From: Trichomonas vaginalis G3
Lineage: Eukaryota > Parabasalia > Trichomonadida > Trichomonadidae
DNA length: 64,000 nucleotides
Assembly (NCBI RefSeq): GCF_026262505.1
Contig: NC_067206.1
Span: 1,426,001 to 1,490,000 of the forward strand
Direction: 5' to 3'
Shown here: positions 44,150 to 54,380 of the stretch, piece after piece
How positions within the stretch are numbered: position 1 is the first letter of the stretch
Layout of the letters: every line of letters starts with the position of its first letter
Made by a program: the position numbers and the translations under genes
The notes under the pieces: model-generated
What the model saw: only the letters and a program-made list of their open reading frames with translations
What the model was told of the DNA's origin: nothing
Databases searched by the model: none

Positions 44150-45744
44150 CAGATTCCATCAAAGGTTGCAGAATAGATGAGAACCACTTCGACTTAGAAA
44201 AGTATAGTACATTCTATTGCAAACAAGATGTAAGAATTTTAAGGGAAGGTTTTGTTAAGTTCCGCAATGACATATTGAAAGAATTTGATTTAAACGTTTA
44301 TGACTACGTTAGTATTTGTTCAATTGCTAACAAATTGTTTGAGAACAGAGTGTACTTCCCGAATGGAAATTTAAATGATCTCTCAAATAAACCAAGAGAA
44401 TTTATTTCACGCTGTATTCAAGGTGGAAGATGTATGCTGTCAGATAACATTAAACAAAAGAGCGAAAAGAAACTCATTGCTGACTTCGACGCTGTTTCAT
44501 TATACCCTTCAGCAATTGCAAGACTCTATACTTTAGAAGGTATACCGAAAGTATTGAAGAAAGAAATGTTAAGCACAGAGTATCTCATGAGACATTTATT
44601 CAATGACGACCAAAAGGAACCCATTGGTGAAAAGTTTATGTCTGGCTTCTTTGTTCTCATTAAGATAACAGAGATTGGAATACATAGACACTTTCCTTTA
44701 ATAGTTTGTGACCCTGAACTAAATCCAGAACTTAACGTTCCCAGAAGTTCAAACACTTGCTGTTTAATGTATGTTGACCATATAACATTACAAGACCTCA
44801 TAAAATATCAAGGTGTCAAATGTGAAGTGTTGCAAGGATACTATTACGATGGAAACAGAGATATTAGAATAAGAGATGAAGTAAAGAAGTTGTTTGAGTT
44901 AAGGTTAAAGTATAAGAAAGAAGGAAATCCTTTGCAAGAAAATATAAAGCTCATTCTGAACAGTATTTATGGCAAAACTATTCTATCTCCTATTGAGTCA
45001 AAAATAACCATAGTAAATGACAAAGATGCTATAAGATATGCCATCAGAAACTACAACCATATAGTGAAGTTCGAAGGTTTGGATGGTTCAGATAAAACTA
45101 TTTTCAAGCTAACGAAAAGTATTTGCAGACACTTTAACTTCTGTCCACTTGGTGTTAACATTCTGTCTACGTCGAAGAGAATAATGTGTGAAGTATTCTG
45201 TACTGCTGAAGACTTAGGAATGGACATCTTTTATAGCGATACGGACAGTATGCATCTCTACAATGAAGATATCCCTCGTTTAGCTGAAGAGTTTGAGAAA
45301 CGTTATGGAAGAGTTCTCATTGGTAAAAACCTTGGTCAATTTCATAGCGACTTTGCAGAAATCACAAAAGATAAACAAAGTTTAGCATACAAGTCAATAT
45401 TTTGTGGAAAGAAGACTTACATAGACTTACTCACGAATGATTTAAATGAAGTTGCATTTCACTGCAGAATGAAAGGCGTGAAGCAAGATGTTATTGCTTT
45501 AACCGCTAATGAAATATTTCCTGACTCTGTTCAGTGTTTCTATGATGAAGATAAAGGTTTAATGGTTCCGCAAGGAACATATGACAAAGACTCTGAGTTC
45601 AGTTTAATGAAACTTTACAAAGCACTTTATGACGGTCAAGAGATTGGATTTGACTTATGTAAGTCATGTCAACCTTGCTTTGAAGAGAAGTTTAACTTCT
45701 CAATAACGACTAAAACAAGCTTTATTCGTAAGTTGAAGTTCTGA
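44150..45744 (+). pseudogene. Protein-primed DNA polymerase B, C-terminal half (copy 3)
   Basis: The palm motifs are present: motif A DFDAVSLYPSAIARL (about 44,482-44,526), motif B NSIYGKT (about 44,959) and motif C YSDTDS (about 45,232), with two metal-binding Asp in the last. Between them are thumb and insertion segments typical of the pPolB branch. Only this half of the gene is here; the left edge lies against the hairpin element. The region shown is one open frame and ends at TGA 45,744. A GGGC-GAA-GCCC mini-hairpin follows at about 45,802. Confidence 0.8.
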
Positions 45745-45823
45745 GGTCATTTATTTTTGTCAGCAATGAGGTCATTCGTGATAAAAATAAAACTAGCGGC
45801 AAGGGCGAAGCCCATGTGGTCAT

Positions 45824-47750
45824 TTACAATACTGCGATGGTAGAGTTTAAGAGTTGTGCTTCAATGTAGAGATAGTCCTTATGGTCTGGAGGTAAGAACA
45901 CTGGGCAGTTATGGTCATGAGTGGAGAACATGTCTACCCAAAACTCACGATTGAAGCCAGTTAATTTATAGTATTTAGGATTTGGCAGTGGTGTAGTTCT
46001 TGTATGACCAATGAACTCATTTTCAACTCCCTTACTTAAGTTTGAATATAATATAGCTTGCTTTCTATCCCAAATGCCAGGTGTTACAATCTTTGAAAAT
46101 TCATTTTTCCTCGGAAGCATTGCATCATAATTGAAAACATTCTTGAAATCATCACTTGGTTCAGAGATTTGAAATCTTATACGTAATGGATTTTCTTTCT
46201 CTTTAGCGACTTCATTGAATGGTGAGAATACAACAAACTGACAGTCATGTGTTCCATCTTCATTTTCATTAAATTCATAATGAAAGTGTTTCGTACCGAA
46301 ATGGCTAACAAAAAAGTGACAGAAAACCTTAAATTGCGCGGCAATTTTAATTAAAAAAATAAACATTAATTTTTGTGATTGATATTATGCATTTTTTTAT
46401 ATTATATAAGATTTAAATTTAGGGGAAAAATTGGAAAAAAAATAAGATTGGAAGTCTTTAGGTAAGAAGGAAAGGGCAAGAGATATATAGTGTACCTATA
46501 TACCTCTTGCCCTTTCATTCTAAGTAGAAATGGGAGAAACTTTGTCCGCATCATAAGTTATGCGGACAAAGTTTCTCCGATTTCTAATGGGAATTGCAGG
46601 CTATGAGGCACTGATATATAATCAGTACCTCATAGCCTACAATTCCCCTTATTAGACTTCCAAACTTTGAGTTAATGTGTTGACATTAACTCAAAGTTTG
46701 GAAAACTTCTCGTAAGAATCAATCGTCAAAAACCTCAATTGCAGTTATATTCATTGTGTTAAATTTGATTTATTTTGAAATTTTTATAAATTAAATTTTA
46801 TATAACATAAAGCGTTATGAATTAGTATTTCCATATGAATTTTATCTCGAAAATAGTAATTCTGTACAGTTATATTTCGGTTAATTTTGGAAATTTCTAG
46901 GAATACTTTAAGATAGTATGATTATATATAACTCTGCCTTCATGATTTATTTTAGCTTTCGCGCAAATATCAGTTAACTTAACTCCATTATTTGATTTTG
47001 TGATGGCTTCACAAAGCCAATCAATATCAATCTCTTCTGGAGAATGTCTTCTCATCTAGAATATTTTCAATACTTTACATACAAACATTTTTATTTCTAA
47101 AAAATTTTTTAATTTTTTCTAGGATATATGAATGAAAATAGTTAGAACAAGATTTTGAAGCTCAAAACATTAAAAATTATTAAAGATTTGTATAATATGA
47201 TTAAAAATGGGAAATAATATGAGGCAATATAAAGGAATATGAATATTAAATAAATATATCTAAATAGAAAGAATCAGAAAAATCAAATTATTGGCGCCAA
47301 AAATGTCACCTTTTTGGTGAGCCATTTCGGTATGAGATAAAATTCATAATGAAAATCTATAAGTTGTGGCTGACTACCTTCTTCTTTCAGTTGTGCAAGA
47401 AACTCACGTAAAGGCTGTAAAGTTTGTACTTCAATGTTAAACTTTTTCTCGAACATTTCATTAAATGAAATCATACATTGTTGCAATGTTGTATCGTCTT
47501 TAAAGTATTTGTATATGTGAATGTTTTGGGCGCTTAAAGACTGTTCGTCATTTTCTATCTCGACTTGAAGTATAAAGTCAACCTTTCTGAAAGCACGTGT
47601 TATATACATATTTGTTATGCCAATGTACTTCTCTTCATTTATGTTCACAATCCAGTCTGTTGGAAACTTAAACATTACTCTGTTCCCCTTTATTTTGACG
47701 TCAGGGTTTTCACTACTGAACGCAACAGATAAAGGTATTTGTCTATACAT
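45824..47750 (-). pseudogene. Candidate minor capsid (penton-type) gene, split by a MITE (copy 3)
   Basis: The upstream part (47,340-47,750, MYRQIPLSVAFSSENPDVKI ...) and the downstream part (45,824-46,285) both continue up to the MITE. Predicted secondary structure by eye is beta-rich (VMFKFPTDWIVNI, VDFILQVEIEN, HIYKYF), and the position opposite the capsid block fits the penton gene of Polintons. No motif proves it. The gene is opposed to the polymerase and divergent from the capsid genes. Confidence 0.4.
46286..47339. mobile_element. Hairpin MITE in Polinton copy 3
   Basis: 1,054 bp. Ends GTGTTTCGTACCGAAATGGC and, inverted, TATCTCATACCGAAATGGC, then AAAAAAGTGACA or AAAAAGGTGACA. Target duplication AAATTCATAATGAAA, 15 bp (46,271-46,285 and 47,340-47,354). 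Hairpins at 46,448-46,703: A-type (GGCAAGAGATATA...), B-type GAGAAACTTTGTCCGCAT, C-type GGCTATGAGG.ACTGAT and D-type TTCCAAACTTTGAGTTAATG. No coding frame. The right end also has GGCGCC. TIRs match the rve element at 56,086-59,024, its likely source of transposase. Confidence 0.88.
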
Positions 47751-47762
47751 TTAATTCGGATA

Positions 47763-48057
47763 AAAATAAACCATTTACTCTTTCTTTGCTTCAGCTTCTT
47801 TAGCTTTTGCTTCAGCTTTTTCTCTAGCTTTTTTCGCCAGCAAACATGGGTTCTTCTGTCTTCCAGCAGCTAATGCAGCAAGTTTGTTTTTCACTAAGTT
47901 TTCTCTTTGGTCTCTCTGGCTTTTGTTCTTGTTTTTGTTCCTTCAGTTCGGATAAAATTTGCTCACGAATTTCTTTCTTCAATGCTTCAACATCTATGAC
48001 CCCTTGGGTCTTGTCCGTAGGGCTTGTCTGAGTCATTTGACTGCAGATAAAAAACAA
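47763..48057 (-). pseudogene. Lys/Glu/Ala-rich coiled-coil protein gene, copy 3
   Basis: Matches 37,842-38,123 of copy 2; about one break. It faces 48,082-48,516 divergently. Confidence 0.45.
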
Positions 48058-48081
48058 AATTAAAACTTTAACCGATGTAAA

Positions 48082-48516
48082 ATGAGCTTGTCAAAATCAG
48101 AGCGAGAGTCTATTATATTAAATGACGCAAGAGGAATACAACATCCTTTCTATTACGTAAGTCAGAGTAAAGATGGTAAAATATACGTAAGAAAAAGAAA
48201 GGTTCCATTAGCGAATGCAGAAAGCGACAACATTAAGGTGTATGGCAAGGGTGAAGTCCACGAAGCCCATATAAAACCTTCTGTTCAAACTGAGCCACCA
48301 AAAGAACAAGAAGAAAAGAAGCCAGATGTACTTTCAATAACGAACCAAGAGCTTATTGCAAAGTTCGTGAATTTCATTGAAAAACAAACCGAGTCAAAGA
48401 ATCCTGACCCGCCAGTGAAAGAAGTTGAGACAAAAGAGAATGTACAGTTCATTGAAAATGTCAAGAAACAACTTCCACCACGAATGCCAAGAAGAAGAGT
48501 GAGAATAATGAAGTAA
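48082..48516 (+). CDS. Small basic-tailed protein, first gene of the capsid block (copy 3)
   Basis: 144 residues, whole. Residues 1-45 are a compact domain (GIQHPFYYVSQSKDGKIYVR). The middle is rich in Pro, Glu and Lys, and the C-terminus is very basic (LPPRMPRRRVRIMK), which suggests nucleic-acid contact or a virion role. It lies 27 bp before the candidate major capsid gene, whose T-rich box overlaps its 3' end. No family recognised. Confidence 0.6.
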   Translation: MSLSKSERESIILNDARGIQHPFYYVSQSKDGKIYVRKRKVPLANAESDNIKVYGKGEVHEAHIKPSVQTEPPKEQEEKKPDVLSITNQELIAKFVNFIEKQTESKNPDPPVKEVETKENVQFIENVKKQLPPRMPRRRVRIMK

Positions 48517-48543
48517 ATAGATATTTTTATCCGAAGTAAATAC

Positions 48544-50118
48544 ATGCAAAACGAACAGTTAAACGAATTTACTCCAGCAGAGCATATTCATCAGATTCGC
48601 TCATATTTCGATATCATAGACAATGCAGTTCAATTTGGTGACACTAATAGAAAATATTCTGACGCAAAGATTCCATCACAACCTGGAACTGCTAAAGATA
48701 ACACATGGGTAACATTCAATCTCTCACCTCCTGGTGAAAATATGTTGGACCTTTACAATACATTCATTACGTATAAAATGGAAGGTCAATTTATTGTAGA
48801 TAAAGAAATTGGTTCAGGTTCCAATAAAACAAACCCACCAGGATTTTGGATTGGTTTCGATGACGCTTTCTATGCAGTTGCTGGATATCAAATCCTTGCA
48901 AATGGTCGTATCGTATATTCTCAAGACAACGCAAGAGAAGAAGCATATATAACTTCAAACTCACAAATTACCGAACAAATAAAGAAAGTAGATGTTTTCT
49001 CAAAGACTCGACATGAAGATGTATGGAGTCATTCGGGAACATGCAGAACAGGACAAATTGTTAGTGGTCCAATTACAGCAGGAAAATCATTTGATTTTAA
49101 GCTTCGTTTAAGAATTCCTGTTAGAAGATTCCTTCCATTAGAAGCTATTCGATTTATTCCAGCTTTTGCAGGAAACATTCAGCTTAAAGTAAAGTTCAGT
49201 AGCGACGCCTTACAATGCACATCTATATCTGTAAATGATATCATTGCTTTCAATCCAACTCTTAAAGTTGCATTTGCTTCAGATTCAAATCCACCGACAA
49301 ATAAATTTGTTCCATGGAATGAACCATTCACTATGATAACGAAGGCAGTAGAAGCTAGTGGAACAGTTACTATTACAACTGTAACCCAGCAACTATTTCG
49401 AACAAAGATGGATTTTAATGAATGTTTCATTCATCCAAAGTCATTCTCTTTAGACCCTAACATTTATACAGAACTTGTAGAACATTATACAAACGAGGCT
49501 TTATGTTTTCCTGTTAAAGTTATGGATTGGATTCCTATGGACGGTTCATTCTCAAAGAATACAGATAGTTCAAGTGCAACATTTACAGCAGCTTATACGC
49601 CTATTAATGTTAAAAGTATTTGGGCACTATTTAGAAAGAAAGACAACTATTATGTTAATTTTGAGAACCCTAAGTTTAAATATCTTCAGCTTTCCATGGG
49701 AGCTTATGGAAATATGCCTGCAGAACCCGAAAAATCATATGGACCTGTATTTTATGAAATGGTTGCGAACGCCTGCAATACAAACAATGATATGATAGGA
49801 TTTAATGAAGATGTTATGAGGTCATTGGTGGATGATGGTAGTGTGGAACATAAATGGGATAGCTATGACAACACACATTTCTTATGTGGTTTTCCAACAG
49901 AAGTGGACTTTTGCTTCCAGCAAGGTCAAACATCTACTGCTCCAATAACATACAAATTGTCTGTTAAAGGACCTATTGAACTAGCAACTGAAAATGTACC
50001 AAAGCCACTTATTGGATTTATGAGGGATTGTTGCTTTGCCATTCAGGTGCGTGCTAATGGCATCCCCATAATAAGATTAGATGACTATAACTTAGCCGCG
50101 GACGACAGTGAGGAATAA
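48544..50118 (+). CDS. Candidate major capsid protein of Polinton copy 3
   Basis: 524 residues, whole. The size fits the double jelly-roll major capsid proteins of Polintons, and the sequence is dominated by alternating beta-type segments (FDFKLRLRIPVRRF, NIQLKVKFSSDALQ, TVTITTVTQQLF, DFCFQQGQTSTAPITYKLSV). It has no signal peptide or membrane segment. It is the largest gene of the late-type block, follows T-rich box TATTTTTATCCGAAG, and is conserved in all three copies. The fold is inferred from size, position and beta content; no sequence motif proves it. A penton-like or spike function is the alternative. Confidence 0.6.
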   Translation: MQNEQLNEFTPAEHIHQIRSYFDIIDNAVQFGDTNRKYSDAKIPSQPGTAKDNTWVTFNLSPPGENMLDLYNTFITYKMEGQFIVDKEIGSGSNKTNPPGFWIGFDDAFYAVAGYQILANGRIVYSQDNAREEAYITSNSQITEQIKKVDVFSKTRHEDVWSHSGTCRTGQIVSGPITAGKSFDFKLRLRIPVRRFLPLEAIRFIPAFAGNIQLKVKFSSDALQCTSISVNDIIAFNPTLKVAFASDSNPPTNKFVPWNEPFTMITKAVEASGTVTITTVTQQLFRTKMDFNECFIHPKSFSLDPNIYTELVEHYTNEALCFPVKVMDWIPMDGSFSKNTDSSSATFTAAYTPINVKSIWALFRKKDNYYVNFENPKFKYLQLSMGAYGNMPAEPEKSYGPVFYEMVANACNTNNDMIGFNEDVMRSLVDDGSVEHKWDSYDNTHFLCGFPTEVDFCFQQGQTSTAPITYKLSVKGPIELATENVPKPLIGFMRDCCFAIQVRANGIPIIRLDDYNLAADDSEE

Positions 50119-50148
50119 AGGATGAACGTTTATTTTTAAAGCTTATAA

Positions 50149-50607
50149 ATGAGTTCTTCATCAAGCTCTCGTGAACCTTCACCATCTATGAAACAAACTT
50201 TACCAAACGATTATGGAGCACCTATTGAATATTTCTTACGAGCTGCACAATGGCAAAGAGCAGTCTCACCAAGGTTAGGTGTTCCACCAGCTCCTGTCAA
50301 AAATAGCATTTGGTCAAGTCCTTATATAAGATATGGTCTCCCACTAGGTTTGCTAGCTACAGCAGGAGCAGTTATGATGTTGAAAAGAAATAAAGCAAAT
50401 GTTGTAAATAATACTGAAGTAGCTGAAGTTAAACAAACTCCAACACCTTCGCCAAAACCAACGCCTTCACAAGCAAAACCTTCAATGACTCCTGAACCTA
50501 TGGAAGTACAAACTCCTGTTCAAAAGTCAACTCCTAAACCGACTCCAACATTTAAACCAGAACCTACTCCTCAAATAAATCGTAAAACTCCTGCGTTTCC
50601 TTACTGA
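50149..50607 (+). CDS. Single-pass membrane protein with Pro/Thr-rich tail (copy 3)
   Basis: 152 residues, whole. A Ser-rich start (MSSSSSSREPSPSMK) is followed by a conserved soluble region, one transmembrane segment (YGLPLGLLATAGAVMML, residues about 62-79) with a positive flank (KRNKA), and a Pro/Thr/Lys repeat tail (TPTPSPKPTPSQAKPS). It could be a virion membrane or vertex protein. It follows the capsid gene by 30 bp and carries the T-rich box GTTTATTTTTAAAG before its start. Confidence 0.6.
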   Translation: MSSSSSSREPSPSMKQTLPNDYGAPIEYFLRAAQWQRAVSPRLGVPPAPVKNSIWSSPYIRYGLPLGLLATAGAVMMLKRNKANVVNNTEVAEVKQTPTPSPKPTPSQAKPSMTPEPMEVQTPVQKSTPKPTPTFKPEPTPQINRKTPAFPY

Positions 50608-50655
50608 AAAAATAACGTTATTTTTATTTAATATTAAAATTTTTATTTGATTGAA

Positions 50656-50892
50656 ATGACAAATAAAGTCACTGAAGCAATGAAACAAAAGTTTTTGGTA
50701 GAATACATTAAATCAGGAACTATTCCAGAAGGTTTTTACATTCATACTATGAAGGATGGTAGAGTTCAGTTTAGAAAGATAAAGCAACCATTAGATAAAG
50801 AAGGAATTTTGAGAAAGATTAAACTTCATGAGGACAACATTGCTGAACTTAAGAAGAAGTTAGAAGAGTTGGAGAAAGGAAGAGAGTTATAA
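50656..50892 (+). CDS. Small coiled-coil protein (copy 3)
   Basis: 78 residues from the ATG at 50,656; an in-frame TTG lies 9 bp earlier. N-terminal half LVEYIKSGTIPEGFYIHTM, C-terminal coiled coil LHEDNIAELKKKLEELEKG. The N-terminal part (GFYIHTMKDGRVQFRK) resembles PFYYVSQSKDGKIYVRKRK of the gene at 48,082, which hints at an old duplication between them. T-rich box ACGTTATTTTTATTTAAT upstream. Confidence 0.6.
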   Translation: MTNKVTEAMKQKFLVEYIKSGTIPEGFYIHTMKDGRVQFRKIKQPLDKEGILRKIKLHEDNIAELKKKLEELEKGREL

Positions 50893-50907
50893 AGCAATGA
50901 ATTCAAC

Positions 50908-50957
50908 AGGGTGAAAAAACAGGTGAAAAAGAGGTGAGATCTCACCACTTCACCTAA
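50908..50957. promoter_or_regulatory. GGTGA palindrome after the capsid block, copy 3
   Basis: ACAGGTGAAAAAGAGGTGAG pairs with CTCACCACTTCACCT, followed by a T-rich run. It may be a terminator for the block or a protein-binding iteron; the same motif lies at 40,962-41,005. Confidence 0.5.
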
Positions 50958-51055
50958 ATTTATTTTTGTGCTATGTTTTCATACGTGTGAGGGTGGTGAT
51001 ATCATTAATTTTTAAGTTTATTTTTTATTTTATTTTTTATTTTATTTTTATATAA

Positions 51056-51376
51056 ATGACGAAAACTATTGAGATAACAAACTACAACGGTCATGAGTTC
51101 AAGAATTTGTTCTTCGTTCCTCGTGAAAATACATTCTATCAGATACGAGGGAGAAAGGGTAAAGTTAGTTTGAGCGTTTATGAAGGAATGAAGAATGGAA
51201 AGTTTATACAAGCATACGATACAAACGGTAAGCGTGTTTCATTAGCTTTGTCAAAACTTACAGGTATAAACTATGACAGTGATTTTGACCTATATGAAGA
51301 AGAAAGTGAGTCAGAAGATTATGAGCTGTTATATGAAGCACAGCAATGGGAGGAGTTGCAATACTTTTGTAAGTGA
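51056..51376 (+). CDS. Small acidic-tailed protein (copy 3)
   Basis: 106 residues, whole: beta-rich N-terminal domain (HEFKNLFFVPRENTFYQIRG) and an acidic tail (DLYEEESESEDYELLYEA). Last gene of the block. T-rich box TTTTATTTTTATATAA directly before ATG. Confidence 0.55.
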   Translation: MTKTIEITNYNGHEFKNLFFVPRENTFYQIRGRKGKVSLSVYEGMKNGKFIQAYDTNGKRVSLALSKLTGINYDSDFDLYEEESESEDYELLYEAQQWEELQYFCK

Positions 51377-51610
51377 AAACGTTTATTTTTTACATTAGTG
51401 AGGTGAAGTGGTTGGCGGCTTTGTAAATATTTAAGGTTAAGTTAGTGTTGTCGTTTGTGTTGTAAAATATACGTTAACGGTTTTGTAAAGTGTCAAATTC
51501 ACATATAATGGGTAAGGAGGCGCGCAGTGCCTCCGTACACTTGATATGTATACTAACTTAAAATTAAATCGTTAATAGTTAACTTATCAGCAAACTTAAA
51601 TACGCTTCAA

Positions 51611-51838
51611 TTGGGTTTAGATGACCTACTTGATAAAGTTGTCAAGGCAGCAAAGGTTCAAAAACGAATGACCCAGTATTTTTCGAAATTAAGTATCCCA
51701 ATGGAAATCAAGCTTAGTATTCTCACGCAAATTACAGAATTTGGATGCAATACCCCTCAATTCATTGTTGAGAATGCCAAGTCTTTTCAAGATAAAATTA
51801 TTACAGATTTCCACCTTCAAATTTATACAACATTATAA
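51611..51838 (+). pseudogene. MULE transposase C-terminal fragment, second copy
   Basis: Same as 41,657-41,884. There is no ATG at the start. It shows that the DNA between the Polinton and the hairpin element comes from a MULE. Confidence 0.5.
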
Positions 51839-52072
51839 AAATTTATGAATAAAAACTTGATATAAAATAACATTTTTATTTTTACTAAGAAAAAAAAGGT
51901 TTTTGATAATAAATTTATTTTATTTCGAAAAAGTAGCAATAATCGTAAAAGGGTATTGATAGGCTTGCTAAAATAACTAATTTTAGCTGTCAAATACTTT
52001 TGTATTTTGAAGTTAATTAGTATAAATTTGATATTATTTTAACTCCCTTTGAAAACCTCAATTTTCCATACA

Positions 52073-52132
52073 GAGGGAACGGGAATAGCATCCAATATTC
52101 CCTGAGAATGGTTGCGCATTCTCAGTTCCCTC
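52073..52132. repeat. T-shaped palindrome (three-stem junction), second copy
   Basis: Identical to 42,119-42,178: outer stem GAGGGAAC / GTTCCCTC enclosing two 7-bp hairpins. Confidence 0.8.
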
Positions 52133-52575
52133 TATATTTCGAACGAAGCTCTCATCAGTCTTTTTTTTAATACTAAACGTTTTTTCCCCTGTCACTTTTA
52201 GCTAAAATTTGGGTTTGCCAAATAATATACGGTAGTGTTTACTTGTTGTGCATGAAAATTCGGTTCACTTCACTTCTGACAAAAGTGACAAGTTTACATG
52301 AGAAAAATAGTTTACATGGCAAAATATATAGGGTATTTTTTTTAAAAGTAGTTATCTTTATATATAAAAATAAAACTTTTGATATATTTTGTAATGCATG
52401 AAAATTCGGTTCACTTCATTTTTGACACTTTACATATCGGATGTATTATCTAAGAATTATATTATAAAATAATAATTTTGTGTTTTATAAGTTTATTTGT
52501 ATAAATTGATTCAAAAAAATGGAAAGACAAGAAGTGGATCTGCCAAATGAAAATCAGTTTTTGAACTTTGTATAA

Positions 52576-53884
52576 GGAATTGTTGGCTATGATGTACTGA
52601 TCATGAATCAGTACATCATAGCCAACAATTCCTTCCCAAACAGCGGGAAACTTTGTCTGAATAGTTTAACATTCAGACAAAGTTTCCCGCTGTCAGAGAG
52701 GGAATGGAAGGGTAAGAGGTATATATTCATAATGTATACCTCTTACCCTTTCATTCCCTCGAGAAAGTTCAAAAACTTGGGTGCAATCAGAACTGATTGC
52801 ACCCAAGTTTTTGAACTTTGTATAAGGAATTGTTGGCTATGATGCACTGATCATGAATCAGTACATCATAGCCAACAATTCCTTCGCAAACAGCGGGAAA
52901 CTTTGTCTGAATAGTTTAACATTCAGACAAAGTTTCCCGCTGTCAGAGAGGGAATGGAAGGGTAAGAGGTATATATTCATAATGTATACCTCTTACCCTT
53001 TCATTCCCTCGAGAAAGTTCAAAAACTTGGGTGCAATCAGTTCTGATTGCACCCAAGTTTTTGAACTTTGTATAAGGAATTGTTGGCTATGATGCACTGA
53101 TCATGAATCAGTACATCATAGCCAACAATTCCTTCGCAAACAGCGGGAAACTTTGTCTGAATAGTTTAACATTCAGACAAAGTTTCCCGCTGTCAGAGAG
53201 GGAATGGAAGGGTAAGAGGTATATATTCATAATGTATACCTCTTACCCTTTCATTCCCTCGAGAAAGTTCAAAAACTTGGGTGCAATCAGAACTGATTGC
53301 ACCCAAGTTTTTGAACTTTGTACAAGGAATTGTTGGCTATGATGCACTGATCATGAATCAGTACATCATAGGCAACAATTCCTTCCCAAACAACCCGAAA
53401 TTTGTCTGAATAGTTTAACATTCAGACAAAGTTTCCCGCTGTCAGAGAGGGAATGGAAGGGTAAGAGGTATATATTCATAATGTATACCTCTTACCCTTT
53501 CATTCCCTCGAGAAAGTTCAAAAACTTGGGTGCAATCAGTTCTGATTGCACCCAAGTTTTTGAACTTTGTATAAGGAATTGTTGGCTATGATGCACTGAT
53601 CATGAATCAGTACATCATAGCCAACAATTCCTTCGCAAACAGCGGGAAACTTTGTCTGAATAGTTTAACATTCAGACAAAGTTTCCCGCTGTCAGAGAGG
53701 GAATGGAAGGGTAAGAGGTATATATTCATAATGTATACCTCTTACCCTTTCATTCCCTCGAGAAAGTTCAAAAACTTGGGTGCAATCAGAACTGATTGCA
53801 CCCAAGTTTTTGAACTTTGTACAAGGAATTGTTGGCTATGATGCACTGATCATGAATCAGTACATCATAGGCAACAATTCCTTC
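52576..53884. repeat. Hairpin array, five 250-bp units
   Basis: Units start at about 52,576, 52,826, 53,076, 53,326 and 53,575, with a final C hairpin at about 53,825. The order C-B-A-D is constant. The D centre reads AA, TT, AA, TT, AA in successive units. The third and final C hairpins of the series end in variant GGCAACAATTCC followed by TTCCCAAACAACCCG, which shows that units 2-3 were copied as a 500-bp dimer into 4-5. Confidence 0.92.
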
Positions 53885-54140
53885 CCAAACAACCCGAAAT
53901 TTGTCTGATTCCACACTAATTTTATTAATTTATCTAAACTTTTATCCTCGTCTACAATTTAATCATCAATAATTATCTCTTGTTCTATTTCACTATTATA
54001 TATATATATATTTATATGATTTGATTTAAAAAAAATAAATAAATTAATAAATCATTTACTCAAATATATCAAAAGTTTTATTTTTATATATAAAGATAAC
54101 TACTTTTAAAAAAATAGTTATGTCATCTATTCAAATATAT

Positions 54141-54380
54141 CAGTTCTGATTGCACCCAAGTTTTTGAACTTTCTCGAGGGAATGAAAGGGTAAGAGGTAT
54201 ACATTATGAATATATACCTCTTACCCTTCCATTCCCTCTCTGACAGCGGGAAACTTTGTCTGAATGTTAAACTATTCAGACAAAGTTTCCCGCTGTTTGG
54301 GAAGGAATTGTTGGCTATGATGTACTGATTCATGATCAGTACATCATAGCCAACAATTCCTTATACAAAGTTCAAAAACT
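54141..54380. repeat. Inverted piece of the second hairpin array
   Basis: D (part), A, B and C in reverse orientation, then the inverted right end of the element. Counterpart of 43,684-43,985. Confidence 0.85.

Larger units (their letters stand above)
44150..51557 (+). mobile_element. Polinton copy 3 (partial, capsid block whole)
   Basis: Contains the second half of the polymerase gene (+), the candidate minor capsid gene (-, split by a MITE), coiled-coil gene (-), and five whole plus-strand genes including the candidate major capsid gene. Its left edge is a hairpin element and its right edge MULE-related DNA. Apart from the MITE insertion and about one small break it looks well preserved, so it is the youngest-looking copy. 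No terminal repeats, integrase, ATPase or protease are in view. Confidence 0.8.

Noticed and set aside
52603-53841. Repeated 79-codon frames starting MNQYIIANNSF, also on the minus strand at 43,670 and 54,127
   Set aside because: Each runs straight through several palindromes. They are products of the 250-bp hairpin units, appear in both directions, and have no independent sign of coding.
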